DNA of 64,000 nt from an uncultured Chitinophaga sp. (GCF_937898475.1 NZ_CALEJS010000028.1:86963-150962); one strand, 5' to 3'; shown: positions 8,803-17,380, numbered from the stretch's first letter. Translations and numbers: made by a program. Notes: generated from the sequence alone by a model not told the origin.

Positions 8803-9822
8803 TTAGTTCATTGCAGCAATTACCTGGCAGGTCCTTTCAACCATCTCCGGGGTGATGTCCAGATGTGTTACCATCCTCACCTGGTTCGTGGAAATTGGCA
8901 TCACTTTTATGCCTTCGCGGAGCAGGTATTCTGCAAAGGATACAGGTGTCCAGTCGCCGGTAACTTCAAATATCAGGATATTGGTCTCTACGGGAAGCAT
9001 GTGGCCGGTGAAGCTCTTTTCCAACAGGGCGTGTGCAATTTGTTTAGCGTGCAGGTGATCTTCTTCCAGTCTTTGCAGGTGGTTTTCCATGGCATAGATA
9101 CCGGTGGCAGCCATATAACCCGCCTGTCGCAGTCCGCCGCCCAGTTTCTTGCGTACACGCGTGGCTTCGCGGATGAAGGATTCGCTGCCGATGAGGACCG
9201 AGCCCATGGGGCAGCCCATGCCTTTGTTCAGGCATACGGAAATGCTGTCAAATACATTTCCATAGGCTTTAGGGTCTTGTTTGGTGGCGATAAGGGCATT
9301 AAAGAGCCGGGCGCCGTCCAGGTGCAGTTTCAGGTTATGCTCCTGGCACACGGCTTTGATCCGCAGTACTTCATCCCAGTCATAGCAGCATCCGCCGCCG
9401 CGGTTGGCGGTGTTTTCCAGGCATACCAGGGAGGTGCGGGCCTTGTGAACATCATCAGGGTTAATGGCGGCCGCAACTTCTGCGGCGGTGATCATGCCTC
9501 GTTCGCCGGTAATGGGTCTTACCTGGGCGCCGGCGTTAAAGGCGATGCCGCCCCCTTCGTAAATGTATACATGGGCCAGCTGGCTGCAGATCACTTCGTC
9601 ACCCGGCAGGGTGTGCACTTTAATGCCAACCTGGTTGCTCATTGTGCCGGAAGGGCAGTAAAGGGCTGCCGCTTTGCCAAAAAAGTCTGCCATCATGGCT
9701 TCCAATCTGTTCACGCTGGGATCTTCTCCAAAAACATCATCACCGGTTTCTGCATTGTACATGGCTTCCAGCATGCCCGGGGTTGGGCGGGTGAAGGTAT
9801 CGCTTCTGTAATCTATGGTCAT
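8803..9822 (-). CDS. ltaE: Low-specificity L-threonine aldolase
   Basis: A PLP-dependent fold-type I enzyme that cleaves L-threonine and L-allo-threonine to glycine and acetaldehyde; 339 residues, full family length. Diagnostic stretches are RSDTFTRPTPGMLEAM at the N-terminus, the cofactor region YCPSGTMSNQVGIKVH, and LHLDGARLFNA. The Schiff-base lysine is in SVCLNKGMGCPMGS near residue 201. It is a single gene facing rpoD divergently. The long open frame on the opposite strand is a shadow of it. Confidence 0.95.
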   Translation of the reverse strand: MTIDYRSDTFTRPTPGMLEAMYNAETGDDVFGEDPSVNRLEAMMADFFGKAAALYCPSGTMSNQVGIKVHTLPGDEVICSQLAHVYIYEGGGIAFNAGAQVRPITGERGMITAAEVAAAINPDDVHKARTSLVCLENTANRGGGCCYDWDEVLRIKAVCQEHNLKLHLDGARLFNALIATKQDPKAYGNVFDSISVCLNKGMGCPMGSVLIGSESFIREATRVRKKLGGGLRQAGYMAATGIYAMENHLQRLEEDHLHAKQIAHALLEKSFTGHMLPVETNILIFEVTGDWTPVSFAEYLLREGIKVMPISTNQVRMVTHLDITPEMVERTCQVIAAMN

Positions 9823-10131
9823 TTTGTTAAAAAGTTTGCAACGCCGTTCAGTATAAATTAGTTAAGATGCTAATTTAAAGATGATTTATTATCAATTGTT
9901 AAAAATTGCTTAAACTCGGGAAAATTAGCTAATAAAGCACTATTAAAATCCGTTTATAAAGAGTATTTTGTTACAGTAAGGCAGCCCTGCCAGGATTTGG
10001 TGAAGTGAAGTATTAGCACGATCTTTGCAGGCTAATTTGGCAGTTAGAAATTTTGTAAGATATAAAAAATCTTATTTGCAACAAAATTATTACTAAGCTG
10101 TTATTATTTCGTAAACCAATTCACTTTTAAT
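9823..10131. other. Gene-free region between ltaE and rpoD
   Basis: AT-rich divergent intergenic region of 309 bases. It holds the rpoD promoter candidate and a small AATTAG/CTAATT hairpin near 9858-9878. I see no gene in it. Confidence 0.5.
9996..10027 (+). promoter_or_regulatory. Promoter candidate for rpoD
   Basis: TTTG at 9996-9999, a 20-base spacer, then GATCTTTG at 10020-10027, one mismatch from TAnnTTTG. This gives a leader of about 100 bases. Confidence 0.4.
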
Positions 10132-10989
10132 ATGAGGCAACTTAAAATTGCCACCCAGATCACCAACCGTGATTCGCAGGCGGTAGAAAAATACCTGCAG
10201 GAAATTTCAAAGATCCCTTTGTTAACACCTGAGGAAGAGACCGTTTTGGCGCAACGTATTAAAATGGGCGACCAGAAGGCTCTTGAAAGATTAACGACAG
10301 GAAACCTCCGTTTCGTGGTTTCCGTTGCAAAGCAATATCAGCACCAGGGGCTCAGCCTCTCCGATCTTATCAATGAGGGTAATTTAGGCTTGATCAAGGC
10401 TGCGCAGCGTTTCGATGAAACAAAAGGTTTCAAATTCATCTCTTACGCCGTATGGTGGATCCGCCAGTCCATTTTACAAGCGTTGGCAGAGCAGGGACGT
10501 TTGGTCCGCCTGCCGCAAAACAAAATTGGCACTTATAATAAAGCTAACAAAGCTTACATGGCATTTGAACAGGAGAATGAGAGAGAACCGTCTACGGAGG
10601 AGCTTGCAGAGATCCTGGAAATGTCTGAATCGGAAATAAACAACATTTTTCAGAGCAATACTCGCCATATGTCTTTGGATGCGCCGGTACACGAAGCAGA
10701 AGATGTGGCCATGGGTGATTTGCTGGAAGGTGGAGACATTACCGATGATGATGTAATGCGAGATTCACTGCGCGAAGAAATTCGCAGGGTACTGAAATCC
10801 TTGAGCCCGCGGGAAGCAGAGATCGTTAATGCTTATTTTGGTCTGGATGGTGAAAACGGAGCAACAATCGAACAGATCGGTCAAAAATACGATCTGACAA
10901 AAGAAAGGATCCGCCAAATCAAGGAACGTGCAATCAAAAGGCTGCAAAAAGCCCGCTACAGCGGCTCTTTAAAATCTTACCTGGGATAA
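10132..10989 (+). CDS. rpoD: Primary sigma factor RpoD/SigA
   Basis: 285 residues, the short form typical of Bacteroidota, with no long region 1.1. Region 1.2 is SQAVEKYLQEISKIPLLTPE. Region 2 includes NLRFVVSVAKQYQHQGLSLS and the -10-recognising segment KGFKFISYAVWWIRQSI. Region 3 follows, and region 4.2 is the helix-turn-helix GATIEQIGQKYDLTKERIRQ near the C-terminus. It directs RNA polymerase to housekeeping promoters, in this phylum of the TAnnTTTG type seen across this window. It stands alone, with its own promoter and a strong terminator. Confidence 0.97.
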   Translation: MRQLKIATQITNRDSQAVEKYLQEISKIPLLTPEEETVLAQRIKMGDQKALERLTTGNLRFVVSVAKQYQHQGLSLSDLINEGNLGLIKAAQRFDETKGFKFISYAVWWIRQSILQALAEQGRLVRLPQNKIGTYNKANKAYMAFEQENEREPSTEELAEILEMSESEINNIFQSNTRHMSLDAPVHEAEDVAMGDLLEGGDITDDDVMRDSLREEIRRVLKSLSPREAEIVNAYFGLDGENGATIEQIGQKYDLTKERIRQIKERAIKRLQKARYSGSLKSYLG

Positions 10990-11027
10990 GGCGATTTTAT
11001 AGACGCTCAGGCGTTAAATTTATAGAG

Positions 11028-11062
11028 AACACCGGCTGTATGTTATATGGCCGGTGTTTTTT
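11028..11062 (+). terminator. Rho-independent terminator of rpoD
   Basis: A perfect 9-bp stem, AACACCGGC (11028-11036) with GCCGGTGTT (11050-11058), followed by a T-run. Confidence 0.85.
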
Positions 11063-11091
11063 GTTACTTATCCAATATCCAATGTAAACCG

Positions 11092-11099
11092 TATTTTTG
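11092..11099 (+). promoter_or_regulatory. Promoter -7 box of the lone DUF4249 gene
   Basis: TATTTTTG, a perfect TAnnTTTG box, ends only 8 bases before the ATG at 11108. Transcripts would begin at or next to the start codon. Confidence 0.45.
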
Positions 11100-11107
11100 T
11101 AAGCTAT

Positions 11108-11977
11108 ATGCGTATAAAAGCTGTTCTCCTTTTCTGCTTCGCTTTTATTGCCTGCGAAAAGGATGTTACTGTAAGTCTGCCTACAGGAGAAGATCAACTG
11201 GTGGTAGAAGGAACGATAACAACAGACGAGTATCCCGAAGTGATACTGACGCGTAGCCTGAATTATTTTAGCCATATCAGTGTTGATCAACTGCAGAATG
11301 CCTTTGTGCACAATGCAACCATCACGGTTTCTGACGGCACTAATACCATGCAGCTGAAGGAGTTCTATAAAGACACTACCAGCAGGGTGCGATGGTACTA
11401 TTATACGGCAGATTCTACTCAGGCAGACGTCTTTAAAGGTAAAAAGGGACTCAGCTATACTTTACGTATAGCGGTAGATGGAAAGGCCTATCAGGCCACC
11501 ACCAGCATCCCCGGACAAGGCATGGCAATTGACTCCACCTGGTCCGAACTGAATGAAAAAGATCCAACCCTGGTAAAACTGATGGCAAGGATTAGCGATC
11601 CGGCTGCAAAGGGAAACTATGTTCGCTATAAAACCGCCAGGAACGGCGGGGTCTTCCGGCCAGGGGTCAACTCTACCATAGACGACCAGATCGTGAACGG
11701 TACTACCTTCAGTATTATGCTGGAATCAGGGCAGGACAGGAACCAGAACATTGATTACGATACCTATGGTTTCTTTAAGCCGGGCGATACTGTCAGGGTC
11801 TGGTTCAGCAATGTTGACAAAGCTACCTACGATTTCTGGCGCACCGTAGATTTTGCCTACGCCACCAATGGCAATGTATTCTCTTCACCGTTGCAGGTAA
11901 GAGGCAACATAAAAGGCGCTTTGGGCTACTGGGGCGGTTATGGCGTAAGCTACCGCGGTGTGAGAATGAGAAGATAA
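11108..11977 (+). CDS. DUF4249 lipoprotein without a neighbouring receptor
   Basis: 289 residues from MRIKAVLLFCFAFIACEKD, where FIAC is a lipobox, so it should be a lipid-anchored periplasmic or surface protein. The body (LVVEGTITTDEYPEVILTRS, then NATITVSDG and YTLRIAVDGKAYQATTSIP) matches DUF4249, which is usually encoded next to a TonB-dependent receptor. Here the neighbours are rpoD and trxB and no receptor is near. An upstream in-frame ATG at 11054 lies inside the rpoD terminator and ahead of the -7 box, so I reject it. Function is unknown. Confidence 0.85.
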   Translation: MRIKAVLLFCFAFIACEKDVTVSLPTGEDQLVVEGTITTDEYPEVILTRSLNYFSHISVDQLQNAFVHNATITVSDGTNTMQLKEFYKDTTSRVRWYYYTADSTQADVFKGKKGLSYTLRIAVDGKAYQATTSIPGQGMAIDSTWSELNEKDPTLVKLMARISDPAAKGNYVRYKTARNGGVFRPGVNSTIDDQIVNGTTFSIMLESGQDRNQNIDYDTYGFFKPGDTVRVWFSNVDKATYDFWRTVDFAYATNGNVFSSPLQVRGNIKGALGYWGGYGVSYRGVRMRR

Positions 11978-12021
11978 AGCGCCGGCGGTTCAATAACAAC
12001 TAATTTTAGATTAAGTATAGT

Positions 12022-13005
12022 ATGGAAAACACACAACAGCAAGAACATGTACATGTACTGATCATAGGCTCGGGTCCGGCTGGCTATACCGCTGCGATCT
12101 ATGCCGCAAGGGCAAACCTTAAACCGGTGCTGTACCAGGGTATTCAGCCCGGCGGGCAGCTCACAATAACTACAGAAGTAGAGAACTACCCTGGTTACCC
12201 CGAAGGTATTCAGGGGCCTGAAATGATGGTAGACTTTGAAAAGCAGGCCAGCCGTATGGGGGCGGATATCCGCTATGGCATGGCTACTGCGGTTGATTTC
12301 TCGGTTCGTCCCTACCGGGTGGTTATCGAAGAAGAAAAGGTGATCACCGCAGATGCAGTGATCATCGCCACCGGCGCTTCTGCCAAATGGCTGGGCCTAC
12401 CGTCTGAACAACGCCTGAACGGCAGCGGCGTGAGCGCCTGCGCCGTGTGCGACGGTTTCTTTTTCCGTGGTAAGGAAGTGGCTATTGTTGGCGCCGGCGA
12501 TACCGCCGCAGAAGAAGCCCTTTACCTTTCCAAAATGTGCTCTACCGTTCACATGATCGTACGCCGCGGTGAAATGCGCGCCTCCAAGATCATGCAGGAG
12601 CGGGTAATGAAAACATCCAATATCATCATCTACTGGAACTCCGAAACAGCCGAAGTGCTGGGAGATAATAAAGTGGAAGCGGTTAAGCTGATCAACAACC
12701 AGACGAACGCTGAAACTATTGTGCCCGTAAGCGCCTTCTTCGTGGCCATTGGCCACCAGCCCAATTCCGGTATCTTCCAAGGTTTCCTTGATATGGATGA
12801 GCAGGGATATATCAAAACCATCCCCGGCACCTCCTGTACCAACCTCGAAGGCGTATTTGCCTGCGGTGACGTACAGGATAAGATCTACCGCCAGGCCGTT
12901 ACGGCCGCAGGCAGCGGATGTATGGCCGCCCTGGATGCAGAGCGGTATCTTTCCGCACTGGAGCATGCGCAGCAAACGGAACAACCAGTGGCACACGCCC
13001 AATAA
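12022..13005 (+). CDS. trxB: Thioredoxin-disulfide reductase
   Basis: An NADPH- and FAD-dependent flavoenzyme that reduces thioredoxin; 327 residues. The FAD site GSGPAGYTAAIYAA is near residue 17. The redox-active CAVC pair (CAVCDG) is near residues 140-143, followed by the NADPH-site segment GAGDTAAEEALYLSKM. The C-terminal FAD segment is ACGDVQDKIYRQAVTAAGSG. The short Gln-rich tail after AERYL is not family-conserved. It is probably transcribed alone; a word-repeat hairpin follows. Confidence 0.97.
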   Translation: MENTQQQEHVHVLIIGSGPAGYTAAIYAARANLKPVLYQGIQPGGQLTITTEVENYPGYPEGIQGPEMMVDFEKQASRMGADIRYGMATAVDFSVRPYRVVIEEEKVITADAVIIATGASAKWLGLPSEQRLNGSGVSACAVCDGFFFRGKEVAIVGAGDTAAEEALYLSKMCSTVHMIVRRGEMRASKIMQERVMKTSNIIIYWNSETAEVLGDNKVEAVKLINNQTNAETIVPVSAFFVAIGHQPNSGIFQGFLDMDEQGYIKTIPGTSCTNLEGVFACGDVQDKIYRQAVTAAGSGCMAALDAERYLSALEHAQQTEQPVAHAQ

Positions 13006-13013
13006 CCATCGTT

Positions 13014-13146
13014 TGAGGTTGAAGTTTGAGGTTTGAAGTTCGTTAGACGTTTGAAGTTCAGTACCTGTGCTCCAATAAGGCGCCTGTTCCTAACAGCTGA
13101 CTTTTAACAAACCTCAGACTTCAATCCTCAAACCTCAAATTTTTTT
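13014..13146. repeat. Word-repeat hairpin between trxB and folB
   Basis: The left arm is built of GTTTGAGG, TTGAAG, TTTGAGG and TTTGAAG words (13014-13055). The right arm (13110-13140) is their reverse complement, with CCTCAGACTTCAATCC and CTCAAACCTCAAAT. It is a long imperfect palindrome of short near-repeats and could act as a 3' hairpin for trxB. Confidence 0.6.
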
Positions 13147-13500
13147 ATGTTAACTATCGCGCTTGAACAAGTCCGTTTCCGTGCCTTTCACGGATTCTAC
13201 CCGGAAGAGCAAGTGATCGGGAACGACTTCATTGTTGATGTTTATGTAACTATTCCCGGTGTCACACCGGTAGACGATCTTTCTGATACCGTTAATTACC
13301 AGGAACTGTTTAATGTGGTGAAAGATGTGATGGCTGTTCCCCAGCCTTTGCTGGAGCAGGTGGTGACAGACATCAGTGCCACCATCCGGGAAAGATACCC
13401 CCGGGTCAGGAAAACGGTAGTCACCCTCCGTAAGTTAAATCCGCCCATGGAAGCTGATGTGCGTAATTCAATGGTGTCACTTGAAAAAGAGTATATTTAA
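13147..13500 (+). CDS. folB: Dihydroneopterin aldolase
   Basis: 117 residues. FolB converts 7,8-dihydroneopterin to 6-hydroxymethyl-dihydropterin in folate synthesis. The N-terminal QVRFRAFHGFYPEEQVIGND carries the substrate-binding glutamate, and the C-terminal VVTLRKLNPPM carries the catalytic lysine; both are in place. Length is normal. It is the first of a same-strand run (folB, TPR protein, DUF3822, rsmD, coaD, thioesterase). Confidence 0.94.
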   Translation: MLTIALEQVRFRAFHGFYPEEQVIGNDFIVDVYVTIPGVTPVDDLSDTVNYQELFNVVKDVMAVPQPLLEQVVTDISATIRERYPRVRKTVVTLRKLNPPMEADVRNSMVSLEKEYI

Positions 13501-13538
13501 CTTTTTTATTATATTACACTTACTAACTTACCCATCCT

Positions 13539-14297
13539 ATGGCACAAAAACTGCTGGCGGCTGTGCTGTTTTTACTGTTAAGCACCCACGCCCTGCACGC
13601 GCAAAGCGTAGAAGAAATGCTGGATCAGGCCAAACAACTGGAAAAGCAGATGAAAGAGGCGGAGGCCTTGAGCCGGTATAAAGAGATACTGAAGATACAG
13701 CCAGACCAGGTGACCGCATTGGTGGAAGCCAGCGAGCTCAGCTCCCGCGAAGGCAACCGCCAGAAGGAAAAGGAAGATAAGGCACGCTTTTTCGGGGAGG
13801 CCAGAAGTTATGCGGAAGAAGCACTTAAAGTGGCTCCCAACGATCCCGGCGCCAACTATGCCATGTCTGTAGCCATGGGCCGTATGGCCCTGATCTCGGG
13901 CGCCAAGGAAAAAGTAGCCGCCTCCCGCGAAGTGAAGAAATATGCCGAACTGGCCATCAAGTTCAATCCCAACTATGCCCATGCCTACCACGTACTGGGA
14001 AAGTGGAATTATGAAGTGGCCAACCTCAGCTTCCTGGAAAGGAACGCCGCCAAAGCCCTGTTCGGCGGTTTGCCCGATGGTTCCCTGCAACAGGCCATCG
14101 ACAACTATGAAAAATGCCGCCGCCTGGATCCCTCTTTTATCCTCAACTACTATGAATTGGCCCGCGCCTATAAAAAAAATGACCAGGAAACCCAGGCCAT
14201 GGAAGTACTGAAAAAAGCAGTCACCCTCAGAAGTATTTACCAGGACGATACGGCTATAAAGGCCGACTGTAAGAAAATGCTGGAAGAAATGCAGTAA
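13539..14297 (+). CDS. Exported TPR protein, RMDN-like
   Basis: 252 residues with a signal peptide ending near ALHAQS. TPR-type helices run from residue ~28 (MLDQAKQLEKQMKEAEALSR) to the end. The segment HAYHVLGKWNYEVANLSFLE followed by RNAAKALFGGLPDG closely recalls the RMDN (regulator of microtubule dynamics) TPR family, better known from eukaryotes and also present in some bacteria. The bacterial role is unknown; a periplasmic protein-protein scaffold is the safest reading. It lies 38 bases after folB and 27 before the DUF3822 gene. Confidence 0.8.
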   Translation: MAQKLLAAVLFLLLSTHALHAQSVEEMLDQAKQLEKQMKEAEALSRYKEILKIQPDQVTALVEASELSSREGNRQKEKEDKARFFGEARSYAEEALKVAPNDPGANYAMSVAMGRMALISGAKEKVAASREVKKYAELAIKFNPNYAHAYHVLGKWNYEVANLSFLERNAAKALFGGLPDGSLQQAIDNYEKCRRLDPSFILNYYELARAYKKNDQETQAMEVLKKAVTLRSIYQDDTAIKADCKKMLEEMQ

Positions 14298-14324
14298 ATT
14301 GCTGCTTTATTCTAAGTATCACTT

Positions 14325-15203
14325 ATGTCCGTGTTATCTCACATCCACCCGGCATTTACCGTAGACGATGCCACTTTGCTGGAAACGGATCTCACCACCT
14401 GTCACCTCCTGGTGATGGTGGGACAAGGCACATTCAGTTATGTTGTGTTCGATCCGCATGCCAAACGCTTCTTGGCACTGAAATCATATAATTTCCAGCC
14501 GCAGAAGCTGGCTGTAGCCGACCTGGAAATGATCGAGCAGGTATTTGATGCTGATAAGCTCCTGTTCACCGCCTTCCGCTCTGTACTCATTGCTTTTGAT
14601 ACTGCAGACAGTACCCTTGTTCCGGAAAAATACTATAATTCACAGCTGAAGAAGGATTACCTGCACCTGGTATACCCGGAAAAGCTGCAGGAAGCCGTGC
14701 TCGCAGATATGCTGCCCGCGCCCTTATCACTTGTAAACGTGTATGCGGTGGATAAGGACCTGGTGGGCTTCCTGAGAAAGGAGTTTTCTACAGACCGCGT
14801 AGTGCACGCCCATTCTGCACTGCTGCAGGCCCATCCATTTGATTTTGACTTCCGCAATACGGAAGGTGTGGCTTATATCACCGTTCAGCGTAACCGCTTC
14901 TGCCTGACCATCTATGCGGGCGGTAAACTGATTAACCAGCAGGAACTGCATTTTGAAACAGGCCTGGACGTGGTGTACCACCTGGTAAATGCCCTGCGCC
15001 TGCTGGGACTGGATGAGCAGCGCGTAAAAGTGAAGCTGGGCGGCGCCCTTGCCAATGACTCCCAGGTATACCAGGAACTGCACAAGTTTATTCCACAGCT
15101 GGAATGGCTGCAGCGCCTGCCCGAATTCCAGTACATCACTAAAATGCAGGAAATTCCGGGGTACTATTTTCATAACCTGTATGCACTGGCCCTATGCGTA
15201 TAA
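14325..15203 (+). CDS. DUF3822 family protein
   Basis: 292 residues, cytoplasmic by appearance. The sequence looks like an actin/ASKHA-type two-lobed fold (HLLVMVGQGTFSYVVFDP near the N-terminus, VKLGGALANDSQVYQEL near the C-terminus) and corresponds to DUF3822, which is characteristically found directly before rsmD in Bacteroidota. Its last 10 bases overlap the rsmD start, so translation is likely coupled. Function is unknown. Confidence 0.85.
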   Translation: MSVLSHIHPAFTVDDATLLETDLTTCHLLVMVGQGTFSYVVFDPHAKRFLALKSYNFQPQKLAVADLEMIEQVFDADKLLFTAFRSVLIAFDTADSTLVPEKYYNSQLKKDYLHLVYPEKLQEAVLADMLPAPLSLVNVYAVDKDLVGFLRKEFSTDRVVHAHSALLQAHPFDFDFRNTEGVAYITVQRNRFCLTIYAGGKLINQQELHFETGLDVVYHLVNALRLLGLDEQRVKVKLGGALANDSQVYQELHKFIPQLEWLQRLPEFQYITKMQEIPGYYFHNLYALALCV

Positions 15204-15760
15204 TAGGAGGGGCATATGGAGGAAGGCATTTCCAGCCGCCGGCAAATATGCCGTATACCCGGCCTACTACCGACATTGCCAAAGGCGGGCTTTTCAATGT
15301 GATTGAGAACAATCTGGACATCCCCTCCCTGAAAACGCTGGACATTTTTGGCGGTACGGGAAGCATCAGCTATGAATTGGCCTCCCGCGGCGCAACAGAC
15401 CAGACTATCGTGGAGAAGGATCCTGATATGGCCGCCTTCATACAGAAAACATCGGCAGCGCTGGACATTAAGCTTCGCCTGTTCCGGATGGATGTTTTCA
15501 GGTTCCTCCAGCAGTGCACTGAAAAGTTCGATTTCATCTTTGCGGGTCCTCCCTATGCGCTTACCACCATCGACCAGCTGCCAAAGCTGATTTTTGAAAG
15601 GGAGCTGCTGAACCCCGAAGGCTGGTTTGTACTGGAACATACGCCCAGGAATAACTATAAGAACTACGCCTATTACCGTAGTGAACGGAAATACGGCACC
15701 ACCATATTCTCCATTTTTATTAACCGCGAATCGCTTAAAACGCCCAACGTTACAAGCTGA
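15194..15760 (+). CDS. rsmD: 16S rRNA (guanine-N2)-methyltransferase RsmD
   Basis: 188 residues. RsmD transfers methyl from SAM to N2 of G966 of 16S rRNA. The N-terminal MRIIGGAYGGRHFQPP and YTRPTTDIAKGGLFNVIEN are family signatures. The SAM loop is TLDIFGGTGSISYELASRGA. The catalytic motif IV, normally (D/N)PPY, reads AGPPY here (IFAGPPYAL), so the acidic or amide residue is replaced by glycine. The start overlaps the DUF3822 gene by 10 bases. Confidence 0.92.
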   Translation: MRIIGGAYGGRHFQPPANMPYTRPTTDIAKGGLFNVIENNLDIPSLKTLDIFGGTGSISYELASRGATDQTIVEKDPDMAAFIQKTSAALDIKLRLFRMDVFRFLQQCTEKFDFIFAGPPYALTTIDQLPKLIFERELLNPEGWFVLEHTPRNNYKNYAYYRSERKYGTTIFSIFINRESLKTPNVTS

Positions 15761-15788
15761 CCGCATACTGTTAAACGCAACTTCTGCC

Positions 15789-16274
15789 ATGCGCATCTGT
15801 GTTTTTCCGGGTACTTTTGACCCGATCACACTTGGACATAAAGACGTCATAGACAGGGCCCTGGACATGTTTGACCAGCTGATCATTGCCATAGGCGTTA
15901 ATTCCAGCAAGGTGCCCATGTTCCACCTGGAACAGCGCCTGCAGTGGATAAAAGACATTTACCCCGACGAGCCGAGGATAAAAGCAGACTCCTACAAAGG
16001 CTTAACGGTGGACTACTGCAGAAAGGTGAACGCCCGCTATATATTAAGAGGCATCCGCTATGTAAGCGACTTTGAATATGAAAAGGCGATTGCTGATGTA
16101 AACAGGTCTATGGACAGTAGTATTGAGACCATCTTCCTGACCTGCACTCCCCAGTATACCAGTATTGCATCTACACTGGTACGGGATATTATCCGCAATG
16201 AGGGCGATGTGTCGCAGTTCCTTCCGGAAGCTGTTCTACGCAGCATCAAAATGCAGTCACCCGTAAAAAAATGA
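15789..16274 (+). CDS. coaD: Phosphopantetheine adenylyltransferase
   Basis: 161 residues from MRICVFPGTFDPITLGHKDV, containing the nucleotidyltransferase TxGH site. CoaD joins ATP and 4'-phosphopantetheine to give dephospho-CoA. Further markers are VDYCRKVNARYILRGIR and the nucleotide-binding end TPQYTSIASTLVRDI. The frame is open from 15627, but the first 54 codons overlap rsmD and do not look like CoaD. Start to end matches the family length. Confidence 0.95.
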   Translation: MRICVFPGTFDPITLGHKDVIDRALDMFDQLIIAIGVNSSKVPMFHLEQRLQWIKDIYPDEPRIKADSYKGLTVDYCRKVNARYILRGIRYVSDFEYEKAIADVNRSMDSSIETIFLTCTPQYTSIASTLVRDIIRNEGDVSQFLPEAVLRSIKMQSPVKK

Positions 16275-16298
16275 TCGCTAACAGCTAACCGCTCAATT

Positions 16299-16748
16299 AT
16301 GAAACCGATCTGGCATTCTTTGGACATCTCACTGGATCAGCTGAACGAAATGACGGAGAACACGATGGGCACCTGCCTGGGTATGGAGTTCACCGAAATA
16401 GGGCCGGACTACCTCCGTATCATGATGCCGGTAGATCACCGTACCGTTCAGCCCTATGGCCTGCTGCATGGCGGCGCATCGGCAGCACTGGCAGAAACCG
16501 TAGGCAGCGTGGCCTCTGCCCTTATTATTGACCCCGAACAGCAGATATGTGTTGGACTGGAGATCAATGCCAACCATGTGCGCGGTGTTCGTGAAGGGTA
16601 TGTGCATGGTATTGCCCGCCCCCTGCACCTAGGATCTACCACCCATGTGTGGGACATCCGTATTACAGACGACCATCACAAACTGGTTTGCATAAGCCGC
16701 CTCACCGTGGCCATACTACCTAAACGGGGAAAGGCGGACAACGAATAG
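16299..16748 (+). CDS. PaaI-type hotdog-fold thioesterase
   Basis: 149 residues. The hotdog-fold thioesterase signature is YGLLHGGASAALAETVGSVA, with the catalytic region HGG...E. The rest (VGLEINANHVRGVREGYVHG, WDIRITDDHHKLVCISRLT) fits the PaaI/YbdB/MenI group of acyl-CoA thioesterases. Which acyl-CoA it cleaves cannot be told from sequence. It is the last gene of the folB run and meets the NUDIX gene tail to tail with one base between them. Confidence 0.88.
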   Translation: MKPIWHSLDISLDQLNEMTENTMGTCLGMEFTEIGPDYLRIMMPVDHRTVQPYGLLHGGASAALAETVGSVASALIIDPEQQICVGLEINANHVRGVREGYVHGIARPLHLGSTTHVWDIRITDDHHKLVCISRLTVAILPKRGKADNE

Positions 16749-16749
16749 C

Positions 16750-17376
16750 TCAAAGGGTATATCCCGCTTTCAGGAACACGTCTTCTATATTCTTGTAGGA
16801 AAATTTGAGGTACTTGCCGAGGTTTTCCGGTTTTATCCACTGGATGTCCATGATGTCCTCTTCGATCTGGGGCACGGTCAGTTCTGTCCCGGTGAACTGC
16901 ATCCGGTACCAGTAGGTATGTTTCAAGATCTTCTTGTCTTTCATGGGATAAAAATGGAAGGTTTCCGTGATCTTGTTACCAAGGGTGATCTGCTGAAGGC
17001 CGGTTTCTTCCCTGACTTCACGAACGGCACATTCTTCCAGGCTTTCCCCTTCATCCTGCTTGCCTTTGGGCAGGTCCCACCGGTTGCGCCGGAACATCAG
17101 TAATATCTCCCCCGCAGGGTTGGTGATCAGTCCTCCCGCTGCCACCAGTACACTAAAATGACCTTTGATGGCTTCGAGCAGGCGGGTGGTGTCTGCCTGC
17201 ACAAAAACGGCTGAAGCGATCTCGCCGTTTTCCAGTGCCTGTAATGTCTGGGTGATGGCAGCCGCATCCGGGTTCGGGCAAACCGGTGCATCCTTGTAGC
17301 TGGCTGGTATGTCCCGCTGACGAGGGCACAGGATCAGGGGCCGCTCGTTCAGGTATATAGTAAAGATCTGTTCCAT
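16750..17376 (-). CDS. NUDIX hydrolase
   Basis: 208 residues. The NUDIX box is complete: GKQDEGESLEECAVREVREE followed by TGL (G-x5-E-x7-R-E-x2-E-E-x-G-hydrophobic), at about residues 105-127. It hydrolyses a nucleoside diphosphate linked to some other group; the substrate is not predictable. The first ~75 residues are an extra N-terminal domain (FTIYLNERPLILCPRQRDIP) seen in Bacteroidota relatives. A perfect -7 box ends 4 bases before the ATG, suggesting a leaderless transcript. Confidence 0.9.
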   Translation of the reverse strand: MEQIFTIYLNERPLILCPRQRDIPASYKDAPVCPNPDAAAITQTLQALENGEIASAVFVQADTTRLLEAIKGHFSVLVAAGGLITNPAGEILLMFRRNRWDLPKGKQDEGESLEECAVREVREETGLQQITLGNKITETFHFYPMKDKKILKHTYWYRMQFTGTELTVPQIEEDIMDIQWIKPENLGKYLKFSYKNIEDVFLKAGYTL

Positions 17377-17380
17377 GGAA

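Noticed and set aside
8800..9861. 353-codon open frame on the plus strand
   Set aside because: It lies fully antisense to ltaE, which has complete family motifs; the frame is open because of the codon bias on the other strand.
10051..10078. Second promoter for rpoD (TTTTG ... TTATTTG)
   Set aside because: The -7 element lacks the two-base gap of TAnnTTTG and scores worse than the candidate at 9996-10027.
11054..11107. Longer N-terminus for the lone DUF4249 gene
   Set aside because: The extra codons overlap the rpoD terminator and precede the -7 box; the lipoprotein signal starts at 11108.
15627..15788. Upstream extension of coaD
   Set aside because: These codons overlap rsmD and do not match the CoaD N-terminus, which begins exactly at 15789.
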